From Franzmannia qiaohouensis (GTDB lineage Bacteria; Pseudomonadota; Gammaproteobacteria; Pseudomonadales; Halomonadaceae): a DNA stretch of 64,000 bases. The stretch is from NCBI RefSeq assembly GCF_031451695.1, contig NZ_JARWAM010000005.1, positions 124,001 to 188,000 of the forward strand, read 5' to 3'. This document shows positions 43,891 to 52,627 of the stretch, in pieces. Positions within the stretch are counted from its first letter, which is position 1. Each line of letters opens with the position of its first letter. Under the pieces are notes generated by a model. It saw only the letters and a list, made by a program, of their open reading frames with translations. It did not search any database and was not told the origin of the DNA. A program made the position numbers and the translations under genes.

Positions 43891-44277
43891 ATGACACGCG
43901 TCTTGCCGTCGGGCACCCTTCTGCTTTGCGCCGCTTTTTTGAGCGCTACAACGACGACCGCGCTGGCCAGCGATATTCGCGAAGGCGAGCGGGTGTTTCG
44001 TAACCACTGCCATGGCTGCCATGCACTGCAGGAAGGTGTCCATCGCGCCGGCCCCAGCCTGCACGAGGTAATCGGCCGCCCGGTCGGCGGCCTTGAGGAT
44101 TTCGACTATTCCACGGTGCTGGACGCGGCAGGCTTCCGCTGGGACGCCGAGACGCTGGACGCCTTCCTGGCCGACCCCGAGGGGCTGCTGCCAGGCAACC
44201 GCATGGTGCTATGGGGGCTGGATGAGGCCCCGCGCCAGGCGGTGATCCGCTATCTCGAAGCACAATCCAGCGACTGA
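43891..44277 (+). CDS. Small c-type cytochrome
   Basis: A 128-residue periplasmic class I cytochrome c. The signal peptide ends near ALASD (about residue 27). The heme attachment motif is CHGCH (about 40-44), and a Met in PGNRMVLWG is the likely distal ligand. It probably takes part in electron transfer from the quinoprotein dehydrogenase or towards the terminal oxidase. It pairs with the upstream small secreted protein and converges on the ABC permease gene (17 bases between). Confidence 0.85.
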   Translation: MTRVLPSGTLLLCAAFLSATTTTALASDIREGERVFRNHCHGCHALQEGVHRAGPSLHEVIGRPVGGLEDFDYSTVLDAAGFRWDAETLDAFLADPEGLLPGNRMVLWGLDEAPRQAVIRYLEAQSSD

Positions 44278-44294
44278 CACTACCGTTCTCGAAC

Positions 44295-45098
44295 TCAGTC
44301 GCTGCCCCCGCCCTTGCGCGCCATCATGCCCCGCGCCGGGTTATAGCCCAGAATCGCCAGCGCCAACAGCACCAGGGTCGTGGCCGCCACGATCAGCACC
44401 GCATCAACGTTGAGCTGCTCGTAGAGTGCGAAGCGAATCATCTCCACGGCGTAGGTGAAGGGGTTGAGCGCGGCGATCTGATAGACCAGATAGCTGCCCT
44501 CGCGGATCCGCCACAACGGGTAGAGCGCCGAGGAAAGGAAGAACATCGGGAAAATCACGAAGTTCATCACCCCGGCGAAGTTCTCCAGCTGCTTGACGAA
44601 GGTCGACAGCAGCATGCCCAGGGCGCCGACCATGAAACCGGTGACCACCAGCGCCGGCAGGATCCACAGGTAGCCCATCGGCGGCGCCTTGATGCCGTAG
44701 AACCAGGCGATGGTCAGGAACACATAGACCTGCACGATCGACACCATGGTGCCAGCCAGCAGCTTGCACAGCAGCAAGTACCAGCGCGGGAAGGGGCTGA
44801 CCAGCAGCACGCGCATGCTGCCCATCTCGCGGTCATAGACCATCGACAGCGAACTCTGCATGCCGTTGAACAGCTGAATCATGCCCACCAGGCCGGGGAT
44901 GATATAGACCTCATACAGGATGTAGGTCTTGTAGGGGTCGGTCATCGCCACGCCCAGCGCCATGCGAAAGCCGGCGGCGAACACGAACAGCCAGATCAGC
45001 GGTCGCACCAGCGCCGCCACGAAGCGCGTGCGCTGGTGCAGGAAGCGCAGCAATTCGCGGCTGACCACGCCGCGCAGGCAGTGCAGGTAGCGGTTCAT
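44295..45098 (-). CDS. ABC-2 type permease of the PQQ-dependent alcohol oxidation system
   Basis: A 267-residue membrane protein with six hydrophobic segments of the ABC-2 permease family (VSRELLRFLHQRTRF at the start, YDREMGSMRVLLVSPFPRWYLL in the coupling-helix region). Similar permeases belong to the alcohol-associated ABC system (PedC-like) found beside quinoprotein dehydrogenases. Direction and cargo are unproven; the fold is normally an exporter. Its start overlaps the ATPase stop by four bases. Last gene of the seven-gene minus-strand unit. Confidence 0.87.
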   Translation of the reverse strand: MNRYLHCLRGVVSRELLRFLHQRTRFVAALVRPLIWLFVFAAGFRMALGVAMTDPYKTYILYEVYIIPGLVGMIQLFNGMQSSLSMVYDREMGSMRVLLVSPFPRWYLLLCKLLAGTMVSIVQVYVFLTIAWFYGIKAPPMGYLWILPALVVTGFMVGALGMLLSTFVKQLENFAGVMNFVIFPMFFLSSALYPLWRIREGSYLVYQIAALNPFTYAVEMIRFALYEQLNVDAVLIVAATTLVLLALAILGYNPARGMMARKGGGSD

Positions 45099-45859
45099 GT
45101 GGCCACCTCGGCGGGACCGCGGGTCAGGGTGTCGAAGGCATCGCCGATGCTGGTGGCGCCGCTGGCAGCGAGCACCTCGCTGACGCTACCGCTGGCGCGT
45201 ACGCGCCCGGCATCCAGCACCACCACGCGGTCATCAGGGTAGACCTCGTCGATCAGGTGGGTGGCCCACAACACTGCAACGCCCTCGTCCACGCACAGCC
45301 GGTGGACCCGCTCGACCAGATCGCGGCGCGCAGCAATATCCAGCCCCACGGTGGGCTCATCCAGCAGCAGCAGGCGCGGTCGGTGCAGCAGGCCACGGGC
45401 AATCTCAACCCGCCGTCGCTGGCCGCCGGAGAGCTGGCGCACCCGGGTCTTGAGCGCTTCGCCGAGCCCGACCCGCTGCAGCTGCTCCTCGGCACGACGC
45501 CGCGCCTCACGAGGGCCCATGCCGTGCAGGGCGGCGTGGTAGGTAAGGTTCTGGCGCACCGTGAGATCGAGATCCAGGGTCGGCTGCTGGAATACCACGC
45601 CCATCCGCGCGTGGGCCGCCACGGCGTCCCGCCGCAGCTCGAACCCGCCGACGCGAATGCTGCCCACGCGGCGGTCGTAGAGCCGCGTGATCAGCGAAAA
45701 GAGGGTGGTCTTGCCGGCCCCGTTGGGGCCCAGCAAGACCGTGAACTGCCCCGCCTCGAGGCGCAGGCCAACCTCCTGCAACACCGGCTTGCCGCTGTAG
45801 CTGAAGCTCAGCCCTTCCACCTCGAGCGCGGGAACCTCTGTGCTCTCGCCCACCGTCAT
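45095..45859 (-). CDS. ABC transporter ATP-binding protein of the PQQ-dependent system
   Basis: A 254-residue ATPase. Walker A is GPNGAGKTT, Q-loop VVFQQPTLD, signature LSGGQRRRVEIARG, Walker B LLLLDEPTVGLD, and switch His in WATHLIDEV. It matches the drug/alcohol-type ATPases encoded with ABC-2 permeases in PQQ-alcohol clusters. The ATG at 45859 is taken because it overlaps the propeller gene's TGA (45856-45859), and the downstream permease is coupled in the same way. A slightly longer frame from 45880 is less likely. Confidence 0.89.
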   Translation of the reverse strand: MTVGESTEVPALEVEGLSFSYSGKPVLQEVGLRLEAGQFTVLLGPNGAGKTTLFSLITRLYDRRVGSIRVGGFELRRDAVAAHARMGVVFQQPTLDLDLTVRQNLTYHAALHGMGPREARRRAEEQLQRVGLGEALKTRVRQLSGGQRRRVEIARGLLHRPRLLLLDEPTVGLDIAARRDLVERVHRLCVDEGVAVLWATHLIDEVYPDDRVVVLDAGRVRASGSVSEVLAASGATSIGDAFDTLTRGPAEVAT

Positions 45860-46860
45860 GGCTGGACGATCACCCCCCACGGAAAGCGCCCTACCGGGAT
45901 CGACTGCAGCGCGGTGAGGTTATCTACATCGATCACCGTGACGTCGCCGCTGACGCCATTGGTGGTGTAGAGCCGCGTCTCGTCCTCGTTGAGCGCCAAA
46001 TGCCAGACCCGCTGACCGACCAGGATGTAGTCGAGCACCTCGTAGGTCTGCTGGTCGACCACCGCCACGCGGTTGGACGGTCCCAGCGCGACGAAGCCGT
46101 AGCGGCCATCAGAGGTCAATTGCACACCGACCGCCTGCACCGTCTCCCGCGGCACCCCGGGCACGTCGAAGCGAATGGTATGCTCGACGTCGAAGCTGTC
46201 GACCATGTCGATGATCGACACCGTGGCGGCGATCTCCGCCGAAACCCAGGCCTCGCTGCCGTCGTGGTTGAACTCGGCGTGGCGCGGTCGGGCACCTACC
46301 AGCCGGTGGTGTACAGCCTCCATGATCTCAGCGTCGATGATATGCGCCATGTTAGAGGTCTCGGTGGTGGCGATCAGCCAGCGTCCGTCGGGGCTGATAC
46401 CCAGGCCCTCCGGCTCTACGCCCACCGGAATCTCGGTAACCAGGGTGCGCCGCTCATAGTCGAGCACCGAGACAATATTGTCGTCCTCGTTGGAGACGTA
46501 GATATAGGGCCGGTTAGGATCGACACGAATGACTTCAGGGTCCTCCCCCGACGACTGGCTACGTACCACCTGCAGCGTCTCGAGGTCGATCATATCGATC
46601 GCCTCGTCGTCGCCCACGGCGACGAACAGCTCGCTGCCATCGCTGCTGAAGGCCATGGCTCGCGGCCGGCGCCCCACATTGATGGTCTCGATCACCTCGA
46701 GGCTCGCGCCGTCGATCACCGAGACGGTGTTATCCTTCTCGTTGGAGACGAAGATGCGCTCGGCGCTGGCGACCAGCGGGGTCAGGGCAAGCGCGCCCAG
46801 CGCCAGCCCGAGGAGCGTCGGTTTGAACATGGCGGCAGTCTCGCGGCTTAGAATTGGCAT
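45856..46860 (-). CDS. YVTN-type beta-propeller protein associated with PQQ-dependent catabolism
   Basis: A 334-residue exported protein: a signal peptide (cleavage near LVASAER), then seven blades with recurrent IYVSNEDDNIVSVLD-like and EPEGLGISPDGRWL-like motifs. This is the TIGR03866-type propeller found beside quinoprotein dehydrogenases. It is periplasmic and its biochemical role is unknown; cofactor or partner docking is plausible. Two starts are possible: ATG 46860, which has GGGGGA six bases upstream, and ATG 46830, which gives a more compact signal peptide. It overlaps the preceding binding-protein gene by 13 bases. Confidence 0.88.
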   Translation of the reverse strand: MPILSRETAAMFKPTLLGLALGALALTPLVASAERIFVSNEKDNTVSVIDGASLEVIETINVGRRPRAMAFSSDGSELFVAVGDDEAIDMIDLETLQVVRSQSSGEDPEVIRVDPNRPYIYVSNEDDNIVSVLDYERRTLVTEIPVGVEPEGLGISPDGRWLIATTETSNMAHIIDAEIMEAVHHRLVGARPRHAEFNHDGSEAWVSAEIAATVSIIDMVDSFDVEHTIRFDVPGVPRETVQAVGVQLTSDGRYGFVALGPSNRVAVVDQQTYEVLDYILVGQRVWHLALNEDETRLYTTNGVSGDVTVIDVDNLTALQSIPVGRFPWGVIVQP

Positions 46861-48077
46861 TGTGATTCCCCCTCATCGGCACCCATGGCATCCAGCGGCG
46901 TGCGTGGATGCAGATAGCCCTCCTGGGGCGACACCGAGGCCACCATCCGCGGGCCGCTGATCAGGATCGGCTGGCGCAGCTGGTGGTTCCAGGTGCGGTA
47001 GCTGACCGGGAAGCCCAGGTAGCCGGCGAGCTCGAACTCGTCGCTGAGCATGTAGTCGACTACCTCACCGCGCTCCACCGAGCCGGTGCGCGCAGCGGCC
47101 TCGCCCAGCGAACGCACCGCCAGCCAGGCGCCGAAGTCCTGGGGCGTCATCCAGCGCTCGGCGAGGCGCTCGAAGCGCCGCTGCAGCTGCACCGCGCCCC
47201 AGGATTCATGGGAGCGATGCCAGGCAGTGGCCATCAAGCCTTGGGTGCCGGCCACCGGACGCGGCAGCCAGGTCTGGTTGGGGAAGAACTCGCCAAAGTA
47301 GTCGGTCTCGTCGGAGATCACCAACACGTCGTGCTCGGCAAACTCCTGCAGGAACACCGGTATCTCGCGCTGGATATCGTGGAAGCCGCCCTCGGAACGG
47401 CGCGCCATGGCCTCGTAGGGCCACATTTCCTCGCTGACCACCTCATGGCCGTAGCGCTCGGCGGACTCGCGCAGCGTCTCGGCGAACAGCCGGTCCTGAT
47501 CGGTATTGCCGTAGACCAGTCCCCAGCGGTCCCACTGCTTGTAGCCAAGGAACTGTGCCAAGGCGTCGGCCAGCATGCGCCGGCTGGGCACGCTGTGGAA
47601 CAGCTGAGGGTGGCACGACTCACCGCGCAGGTGGTTATCGCGTGCCGCGGCGTTGAACACCACCCGCTCGCCAAGCGACTGTTGCTCGAGCACAGTGCCG
47701 AGATCATCGGCACTCAGACCGCTGATGATCCAGTCGGCGCCCTGCTCGATCAGCTGTTCGAGGCCGGCGGCCACATCCCCGCCGGGCTCGACCATGGCCT
47801 CGACCAACACGAACTCCTGGCCGAGAAACTGGCCAGTAGCGTTGTTGTCATTGACCGCCAGGCGCGCACCCTGCACGCCGTCATCGTCGATCACCGGGTC
47901 GAGCACCGAGAGCGGCTCGAGATCGTCGGGTCGCTCCATGCCCAGATAGCCCAGGGTAATGGTGGCGACCTCCTCGTCCTGCGCCAGCGCCGGCCCCGCC
48001 AGCGCCACGCTGGCGGCTAGCGAGCCTGCCACCAGCCAGCCCGCCAGCGGGCGAGCCCCTACGTTATCAGCCCACAT
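46848..48077 (-). CDS. ABC-type substrate-binding protein of the PQQ-dependent system (type 1 fold)
   Basis: A 409-residue exported protein with a signal peptide ending near PALAQDE (about residue 33). The rest is a type 1 periplasmic binding fold, as in branched-chain amino acid receptors (GARLAVNDNNATGQFLG, ADWIISGLSADDL, DRWGLVYGNTDQDRLFAETL, each a landmark). It matches the PQQ-cluster-specific TIGR03863-like group. The partner ABC pair in the cluster is of exporter type, so this protein may be a sensor or scaffold rather than an import receptor. ATG 48077 has GGGAG five bases upstream. Confidence 0.86.
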   Translation of the reverse strand: MWADNVGARPLAGWLVAGSLAASVALAGPALAQDEEVATITLGYLGMERPDDLEPLSVLDPVIDDDGVQGARLAVNDNNATGQFLGQEFVLVEAMVEPGGDVAAGLEQLIEQGADWIISGLSADDLGTVLEQQSLGERVVFNAAARDNHLRGESCHPQLFHSVPSRRMLADALAQFLGYKQWDRWGLVYGNTDQDRLFAETLRESAERYGHEVVSEEMWPYEAMARRSEGGFHDIQREIPVFLQEFAEHDVLVISDETDYFGEFFPNQTWLPRPVAGTQGLMATAWHRSHESWGAVQLQRRFERLAERWMTPQDFGAWLAVRSLGEAAARTGSVERGEVVDYMLSDEFELAGYLGFPVSYRTWNHQLRQPILISGPRMVASVSPQEGYLHPRTPLDAMGADEGESQCQF

Positions 48078-48137
48078 ATGCACTCCCTAGCGGGGATCGC
48101 CCGCGTCTATTGTCGTTGTTAGCTCGCCTTGGCGGCC

Positions 48138-48797
48138 TTACATCCCGGCGTCGATGATACGTACCATCTGACCGAGCCGTTCCTCGAGCAGATAGGGCTG
48201 CTCGCATAGCGCCGGCAGGGCCTGCTGGCGCGTCTGGAAAGTGCGCTGCTCCCAGAACAGCGCCTTGGAAAGCTCCTCCTCCTCGAGTGGATCGACCTGC
48301 TCCTCGCTGCGCAGCGCCTCGAGTTCATCGACCATCTCGGCAACCTTCTCGAGCCGCGCGACCTGGGCCCGGGACGCGCCCCGGATACGCTCGATGGTGC
48401 GGCTACGCTCGCGCTGGGTGAGTTCGAAGAGGCCCGAGAACAGCAGCGTCAGGCGCTCTTCTCGCTCGGCGGGGTCGTCAGCGGCGAGGCTATCGACGAA
48501 CTCGCGTACGCGCTGCATGGCGTCGTCGCTGCGCGTCTCGCGCGCCATCGCATAGCGCACCACGCGCCCCACTTCCTCGTCGTCGTACCAGGCCTCCTCA
48601 ACCTCATCCAGCGAAGGTCCGGTCCAGATCGCCCCCCAGGCCAGCTCCGGCACCAGCCGCTGCACGCAGGGCCAGTCGGGAGGGCCAGTCGCGGCACGCT
48701 GGGCCTCGGCAGGAGAGGGTAACGACAGCGCCAGCAGCAAGCCCAACGGTAGGCCTAGCAGCAGCCCGGTAGTAGTGCGAGACAGGCAGGCTCTCAT
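48138..48797 (-). CDS. Exported helical protein of the PQQ cluster, unknown function
   Basis: A 219-residue protein with a signal peptide (about 1-32, ending PAEAQRA). The mature part is rich in Glu, Arg and Leu, with two Cys (WPCVQRL and PALCEQPY) that may form a disulfide, and a long helix around residues 110-165. No enzymatic motif is seen. Its ATG overlaps by one base the stop of the preceding MoxJ-like gene (TGATG), indicating coupling. A structural or chaperone role for the quinoprotein system is a guess. Confidence 0.75.
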   Translation of the reverse strand: MRACLSRTTTGLLLGLPLGLLLALSLPSPAEAQRAATGPPDWPCVQRLVPELAWGAIWTGPSLDEVEEAWYDDEEVGRVVRYAMARETRSDDAMQRVREFVDSLAADDPAEREERLTLLFSGLFELTQRERSRTIERIRGASRAQVARLEKVAEMVDELEALRSEEQVDPLEEEELSKALFWEQRTFQTRQQALPALCEQPYLLEERLGQMVRIIDAGM

Positions 48798-49645
48798 CAC
48801 GACGCCTCCGCGTTGAGCGTGTCTGGATCCAGCAGCGCACCGCGGCGATCGAGAAGCGGCACCTGGTACTCGATCAGGATGGCGTTGATCTCATCCTGAT
48901 GTCGGGCGATGAAGTCGTTGATCCAATCCTTCCACTGCGGTTCGCCGCGGCGGATCCCCATGGTGATACGGAAATCCAGGCGCACGTCGCCGTCGTTCTC
49001 ATGCAGCGGCAGCACCTTGAGGGGAGGATCATGGCGAGCGGCAAAATAACCTGCCATCGGCCCCCAGATCACCGCGCCATCCAAGTTGCCACTGGCCACA
49101 TCATCGACCGCGTCACGCACCGGGGCACGCTCGCGAGTGTCGACCTGCAGCAGGTAGTTGCGCACCGTGGCGCCGCTGCGCCGCAGCGGCACGATGGGCG
49201 GTGTCTCGGCGACCACGCCAATATCGAGCCCGCTCAGTGCCGGGTCGTCTAGGCGGGTGATCTCGTGCTCGAAGTCTTTTGGCACCACCAGTGAATACAC
49301 CGAGCGGTAGTATTCATTGGTGTTCTGGAGATGCTCGTAGCCCGCCACCACCCCGATCATTACATCGCAGACGCGCAGCTCGAGAGTGTTACGCACGAAG
49401 CCCATGACCTGTGGCGCCCAGACGTAGCGCAGCGGCACGCCCAGATCGTCGGCCATCAGCTCGGCAATGCGATTCTCGAATCCCTCGCCGGCGCTATTGG
49501 TAAACGGCAGGTTATTGCCATCGGCGCAGACCCGCAGCTGGTCACGCTCATACAACTCAGGCAGGTCGGCGTGGGCCGAGCCGATGCCCTGGGTCAGCAG
49601 CCAAGTGGCTGCCGTCAGACATGTCAGGGAACCGCATAACCTCAT
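48797..49645 (-). CDS. Quinoprotein-dehydrogenase-associated periplasmic binding protein (MoxJ/XoxJ-like)
   Basis: A 282-residue exported protein (signal peptide about 1-25, ending GSAHAD) with a type 2 periplasmic binding fold: LRVCADGNNLPFTNSAGEGFENRIAE at the start, CDVMIGVVAGYE, and GNLDGAVIWGPMAGYFA. This is the TIGR03871-like family. MoxJ/XoxJ homologues help maturation of PQQ alcohol dehydrogenases and have a large cavity thought to bind the apo-enzyme. GGAG is six bases before the ATG at 49645; a longer open frame from 49873 runs into pedF and is rejected. Confidence 0.88.
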   Translation of the reverse strand: MRLCGSLTCLTAATWLLTQGIGSAHADLPELYERDQLRVCADGNNLPFTNSAGEGFENRIAELMADDLGVPLRYVWAPQVMGFVRNTLELRVCDVMIGVVAGYEHLQNTNEYYRSVYSLVVPKDFEHEITRLDDPALSGLDIGVVAETPPIVPLRRSGATVRNYLLQVDTRERAPVRDAVDDVASGNLDGAVIWGPMAGYFAARHDPPLKVLPLHENDGDVRLDFRITMGIRRGEPQWKDWINDFIARHQDEINAILIEYQVPLLDRRGALLDPDTLNAEAS

Positions 49646-49700
49646 GACGCTCTCCGCTTGCCAGGGTGCAGGTGGGATGGCGTGCTCAGCGCTCGCCGCG

Positions 49701-50237
49701 TCAAGATTCCTCGTTCTCGAGCTCCTCTTCGGCCTCCAGCGTCTCGTCGCTGACCTCCTCTTCCAGGCGTTCGATGATCCGCGGCCGCCCGCGTCCGATA
49801 TCGCCCGCCGCACGGCCACGCATGTAGCTGTAGATGTTCTCGAGGTTGCCGAGCACGTAGGGGTCGTCGGCAAACGCCGGCATCACCTGGCCCGGCTGTA
49901 CTTCACGGCCACCGGCGATGGTCCTCGCAAACTCGGCGAAGTCGCGCCGCTCCGAGGCACGCACCAGGTTGGGCGCAAACGAGGAACCCAGCCCATCGGG
50001 TCCATGGCAGGCCTGACAGGAACGTGTGTAGGCGATATAGCCTTCGTAGGTGTCGGGGTCGACCTTGCCGTCCTCGACCAGATACTCACCGGCGGCACTG
50101 GTATCGACCGCGTCAGCGTCTTCATCATTATCACTGGCCAGGGCCAGTGCGGAAATACTCAAGCCAGCCGCCATCAGCGTGGCGACCAGCGAGGTAGTGG
50201 CAAAACGGGACGTCTGGCGTGACGTGAAGACTCTCAT
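49701..50237 (-). CDS. pedF: Cytochrome c550, PedF type
   Basis: Accepts electrons from the PQQ alcohol dehydrogenase in the periplasm. 178 residues: signal peptide (about 1-35), an acidic stretch (SDNDEDADAVD), heme motif CQACH near residue 74, the distal Met in GQVMPAFADDP, and the IYSYMRGRAAGDIGRGRPR end usual for PedF. An extra C-terminal tail of about 26 residues is almost all Glu/Asp (EEEVSDETLEAEEELENEES), beyond the usual end; acidic tails suit a halophile or docking to a basic partner. Two adjacent ATGs (50240, 50237) are possible. It follows the dehydrogenase gene beyond a terminator hairpin. Confidence 0.88.
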   Translation of the reverse strand: MRVFTSRQTSRFATTSLVATLMAAGLSISALALASDNDEDADAVDTSAAGEYLVEDGKVDPDTYEGYIAYTRSCQACHGPDGLGSSFAPNLVRASERRDFAEFARTIAGGREVQPGQVMPAFADDPYVLGNLENIYSYMRGRAAGDIGRGRPRIIERLEEEVSDETLEAEEELENEES

Positions 50238-50369
50238 CATGTGCGTGCCCTTACTGTTCGAGCACTGCCGCGAGCGACGCAGCAGCGCTCGTTATCTGGC
50301 CGGGCAGCGCCCGGCGCCAATTGTCACTGTATTGCTGTCAGGGACTTGCCGCTCCTCCTTGCAGAATTA

Positions 50370-50399
50370 GGCGCCATGACGCCACAGCGCCATGGCGCC
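50370..50399 (-). terminator. Terminator after the PQQ alcohol dehydrogenase gene
   Basis: GGCGCCATG (50370-50378) pairs with CATGGCGCC (50391-50399), a perfect nine-base stem, nine bases past the dehydrogenase stop on the minus strand and followed there by CTAATTCT. It probably limits read-through into pedF and so lets the dehydrogenase be expressed far above the downstream genes. Confidence 0.65.
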
Positions 50400-50407
50400 C
50401 GGCCGGC

Positions 50408-52240
50408 TTAGGAGTCGGGCAGTTCGAACACGGTCAGCACGCCACCCAGTTCGGTGTAGTCCGACAGGGCAGAGAACACGCCTACCGCACCGAGCCCCTC
50501 TTCGGGATCCTCGAGACCTGCGGCGAGACCGATGCCGGCCCAGCCACCAACCCCGGAGAGCACGGCGATATACTGCTTGCCCTCATGGCGGAAGGTGTTG
50601 ACGTTGCCGATGATCCCGGAGGGGGTCTTGAAGCGCCACAGCTCCTCACCGTTGTCGATGTCGACCGCCTTCACGTAGCCTTCGAGGGTGCCATAGAAGG
50701 CCAGATCACCGGCGGTGGTCAGCGCGCCACTCCAGACTGCGAAGCGCTCATCGACCTCCCATACCACTTCCCCGGCAACCGGGTCCCATGCCATGAAGCT
50801 ACCCATGCGGCCTTCCATGCCACCGTTCTCCACCGGTGCCGGCATCATGGTCAGGGTCGCGCCTACATAGGGCTGGCCCGCCACGTAATCGGTCTCGAAG
50901 GGCTCATAGTTCATGCAGATGCGGTTGATACCGGCATAGATCAGCCCGGTCTCCGGCGAGAACGAGCTCGGCTGCATGTTCTTGGCGCCCATCGCGGTGG
51001 GGCAGATATCGGTGGTGTTGACGTCCACGCCCTGGTTGAAGGGGCTGAACTCATCGGCAACGACCGGACGCCCGGTCTCCATGTCATAGTGGGTGGCCCA
51101 GTTGGTCTCCGGGGCGAACTTCTCGACGGTGATCAGCTCACCGGTCTCACGGTCCATCAGGAAGCCGAAGCCGGTACGGTCGATGATCGACAGACCCTTG
51201 CGCATCTCACCGTCGACCTCGACGTCGATCAGCACGTTCTCGTTGACGCCATCGTAGTCCCACTCGTCGAACGGCACCTTCTGGTAGACCCACTTGGTTT
51301 CGCCGGTGTTGGGATCGCGGGCGAACACCGTGATGCCCCACTTGTTATCCGCCGGCTCACCGTCGATGGCGCGCTGATCGGGGTTCCAGGTGCCCGGGTT
51401 ACCGGTACCGTAGTAGATCAGGTCGAGCTCGGGGTCGTAGGTCACCCAGCCCCAGGGCGCGCCGCCGCCACGTTCCCACTCGCCGTCGGGCCAGGTGGTC
51501 ACGCCGAGGTCGGCCTCGCCGATCGGCTCGCCCATCATCAGGGTGGTCTCCGGGTCGATCAGCACCTCGGAATCGGGACCCTGGGAGTAGCCACGCCAGG
51601 CCATCTCGCCGGTCTCGATGTCGTAGGCGGTGAGGTGGCCACGGATCCCGTATTCACCGCCGCTGACCCCGACGATGACCTTGTCATGCACCACCAGCGG
51701 CGACATGGTCATGGTCTCGCCCTGGGTGTGGTCGCCGTTGCTGACTTCCCACAGCACCTCGCCATCCTCGGCGTTGAGTGCTACCACGGTGTTGTCGGCC
51801 TGGTTGAGGAAGATCTTGCCGTCGGCGTAGGCCACGCCGCGGTTGACGGTATCGCAGCACATCACCGGAATGACGCGCGAGTCCTGGTCCGGTTCATAGG
51901 ACCAGATCACCCGACCATCCTCCTCCAGGTCGAGGGCGAATACCTTGTTGGGGAAGGGAGTATGGACGTAGAGCCGACCGTCGCCGACGTACAGCGGCCC
52001 GCCCTCATGGCCGCGCAGCACGCCGGTAGAGAACTGCCAGGCGGGCCGCAGGTTGCTGACGTTGTCGCGGTTGATATCACTGAGCTTGCTGTGGCGGTGA
52101 CCTTGGTAGTTACCGAGCTGGGTGGCCCATAGGTCATCGTTCTCGAGTAGTTCCATCAGGCTGTCATTGGCGTGGGTAGTCGCCGCTGTGACAGTCAGAA
52201 GCCCCGCAGCTGCGAGTGCGCAGCTCATCTTGAGATGCAT
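50408..52240 (-). CDS. PQQ-dependent alcohol dehydrogenase, predicted lanthanide-type
   Basis: A 610-residue periplasmic quinoprotein of the methanol/ethanol dehydrogenase family. The signal peptide is about 1-24 (TTHA/ND). An eight-bladed propeller with W-motifs follows. The vicinal disulfide is Cys128-Cys129 (VMCCDTV). Metal ligands are Glu196 (GGEYG), Asn281 (GTGN) and catalytic Asp328 in EWDYDGVNE. Asp330, two residues further on, is the extra ligand seen in lanthanide enzymes (XoxF, PedH); calcium enzymes have Ala or Ser there. No heme domain is fused, so electrons go to PedF. Start ATG 52240 has GGAGA upstream. The substrate range (methanol, ethanol, 2-phenylethanol) cannot be decided. 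Divergent from pqqA. Confidence 0.93.
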   Translation of the reverse strand: MHLKMSCALAAAGLLTVTAATTHANDSLMELLENDDLWATQLGNYQGHRHSKLSDINRDNVSNLRPAWQFSTGVLRGHEGGPLYVGDGRLYVHTPFPNKVFALDLEEDGRVIWSYEPDQDSRVIPVMCCDTVNRGVAYADGKIFLNQADNTVVALNAEDGEVLWEVSNGDHTQGETMTMSPLVVHDKVIVGVSGGEYGIRGHLTAYDIETGEMAWRGYSQGPDSEVLIDPETTLMMGEPIGEADLGVTTWPDGEWERGGGAPWGWVTYDPELDLIYYGTGNPGTWNPDQRAIDGEPADNKWGITVFARDPNTGETKWVYQKVPFDEWDYDGVNENVLIDVEVDGEMRKGLSIIDRTGFGFLMDRETGELITVEKFAPETNWATHYDMETGRPVVADEFSPFNQGVDVNTTDICPTAMGAKNMQPSSFSPETGLIYAGINRICMNYEPFETDYVAGQPYVGATLTMMPAPVENGGMEGRMGSFMAWDPVAGEVVWEVDERFAVWSGALTTAGDLAFYGTLEGYVKAVDIDNGEELWRFKTPSGIIGNVNTFRHEGKQYIAVLSGVGGWAGIGLAAGLEDPEEGLGAVGVFSALSDYTELGGVLTVFELPDS

Positions 52241-52627
52241 GGCGTTGTCTCCTAGCACTGAAGGTGCATCCCCTCGCCCGGGACTGGGCCACGGATGCAT
52301 CTTTCATTGTTATGGTATTCCTAACAGCACACTGAAGGTCTAGCACAAGAAACGGCCTTGCACCGGGGTGTTAGCGCAGGTTTTCGCCTCACGGGATGGT
52401 CAAAAGACTTTTGCCGTGGCGGCATAATCCGTAACAAGCATCCCACCTCACTGAAAAGTCCCTGTAATCTCATGCTTTATAAGCGATACCGGGATCGCAC
52501 AACATTTGCCACACGCCTTGCCCAGACCCGAGCCCAGCGGGATGCGACTTAGGTAGCAAGGCGAGGAACCCACAACGTGCTTTACTGGTCAATGCAGTAC
52601 ACGCACACCGCCAACAGGAGTATTCCT
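52241..52627. promoter_or_regulatory. Divergent regulatory region between the PQQ-ADH and pqqA genes
   Basis: A 387-base non-coding gap, AT-richer than its surroundings, which must hold promoters for both directions. A CTTTATAAG sequence at 52475-52483 is a possible -10 element towards pqqA. No response-regulator gene for this system lies in the window, and no confident operator was recognised. A strong CAGGAG precedes pqqA. Confidence 0.45.

Noticed and set aside
50321..52132. Open frame of about 600 codons antisense to the PQQ alcohol dehydrogenase
   Set aside because: The dehydrogenase strand carries all catalytic residues and a ribosome site; the antisense product has no recognisable motif.
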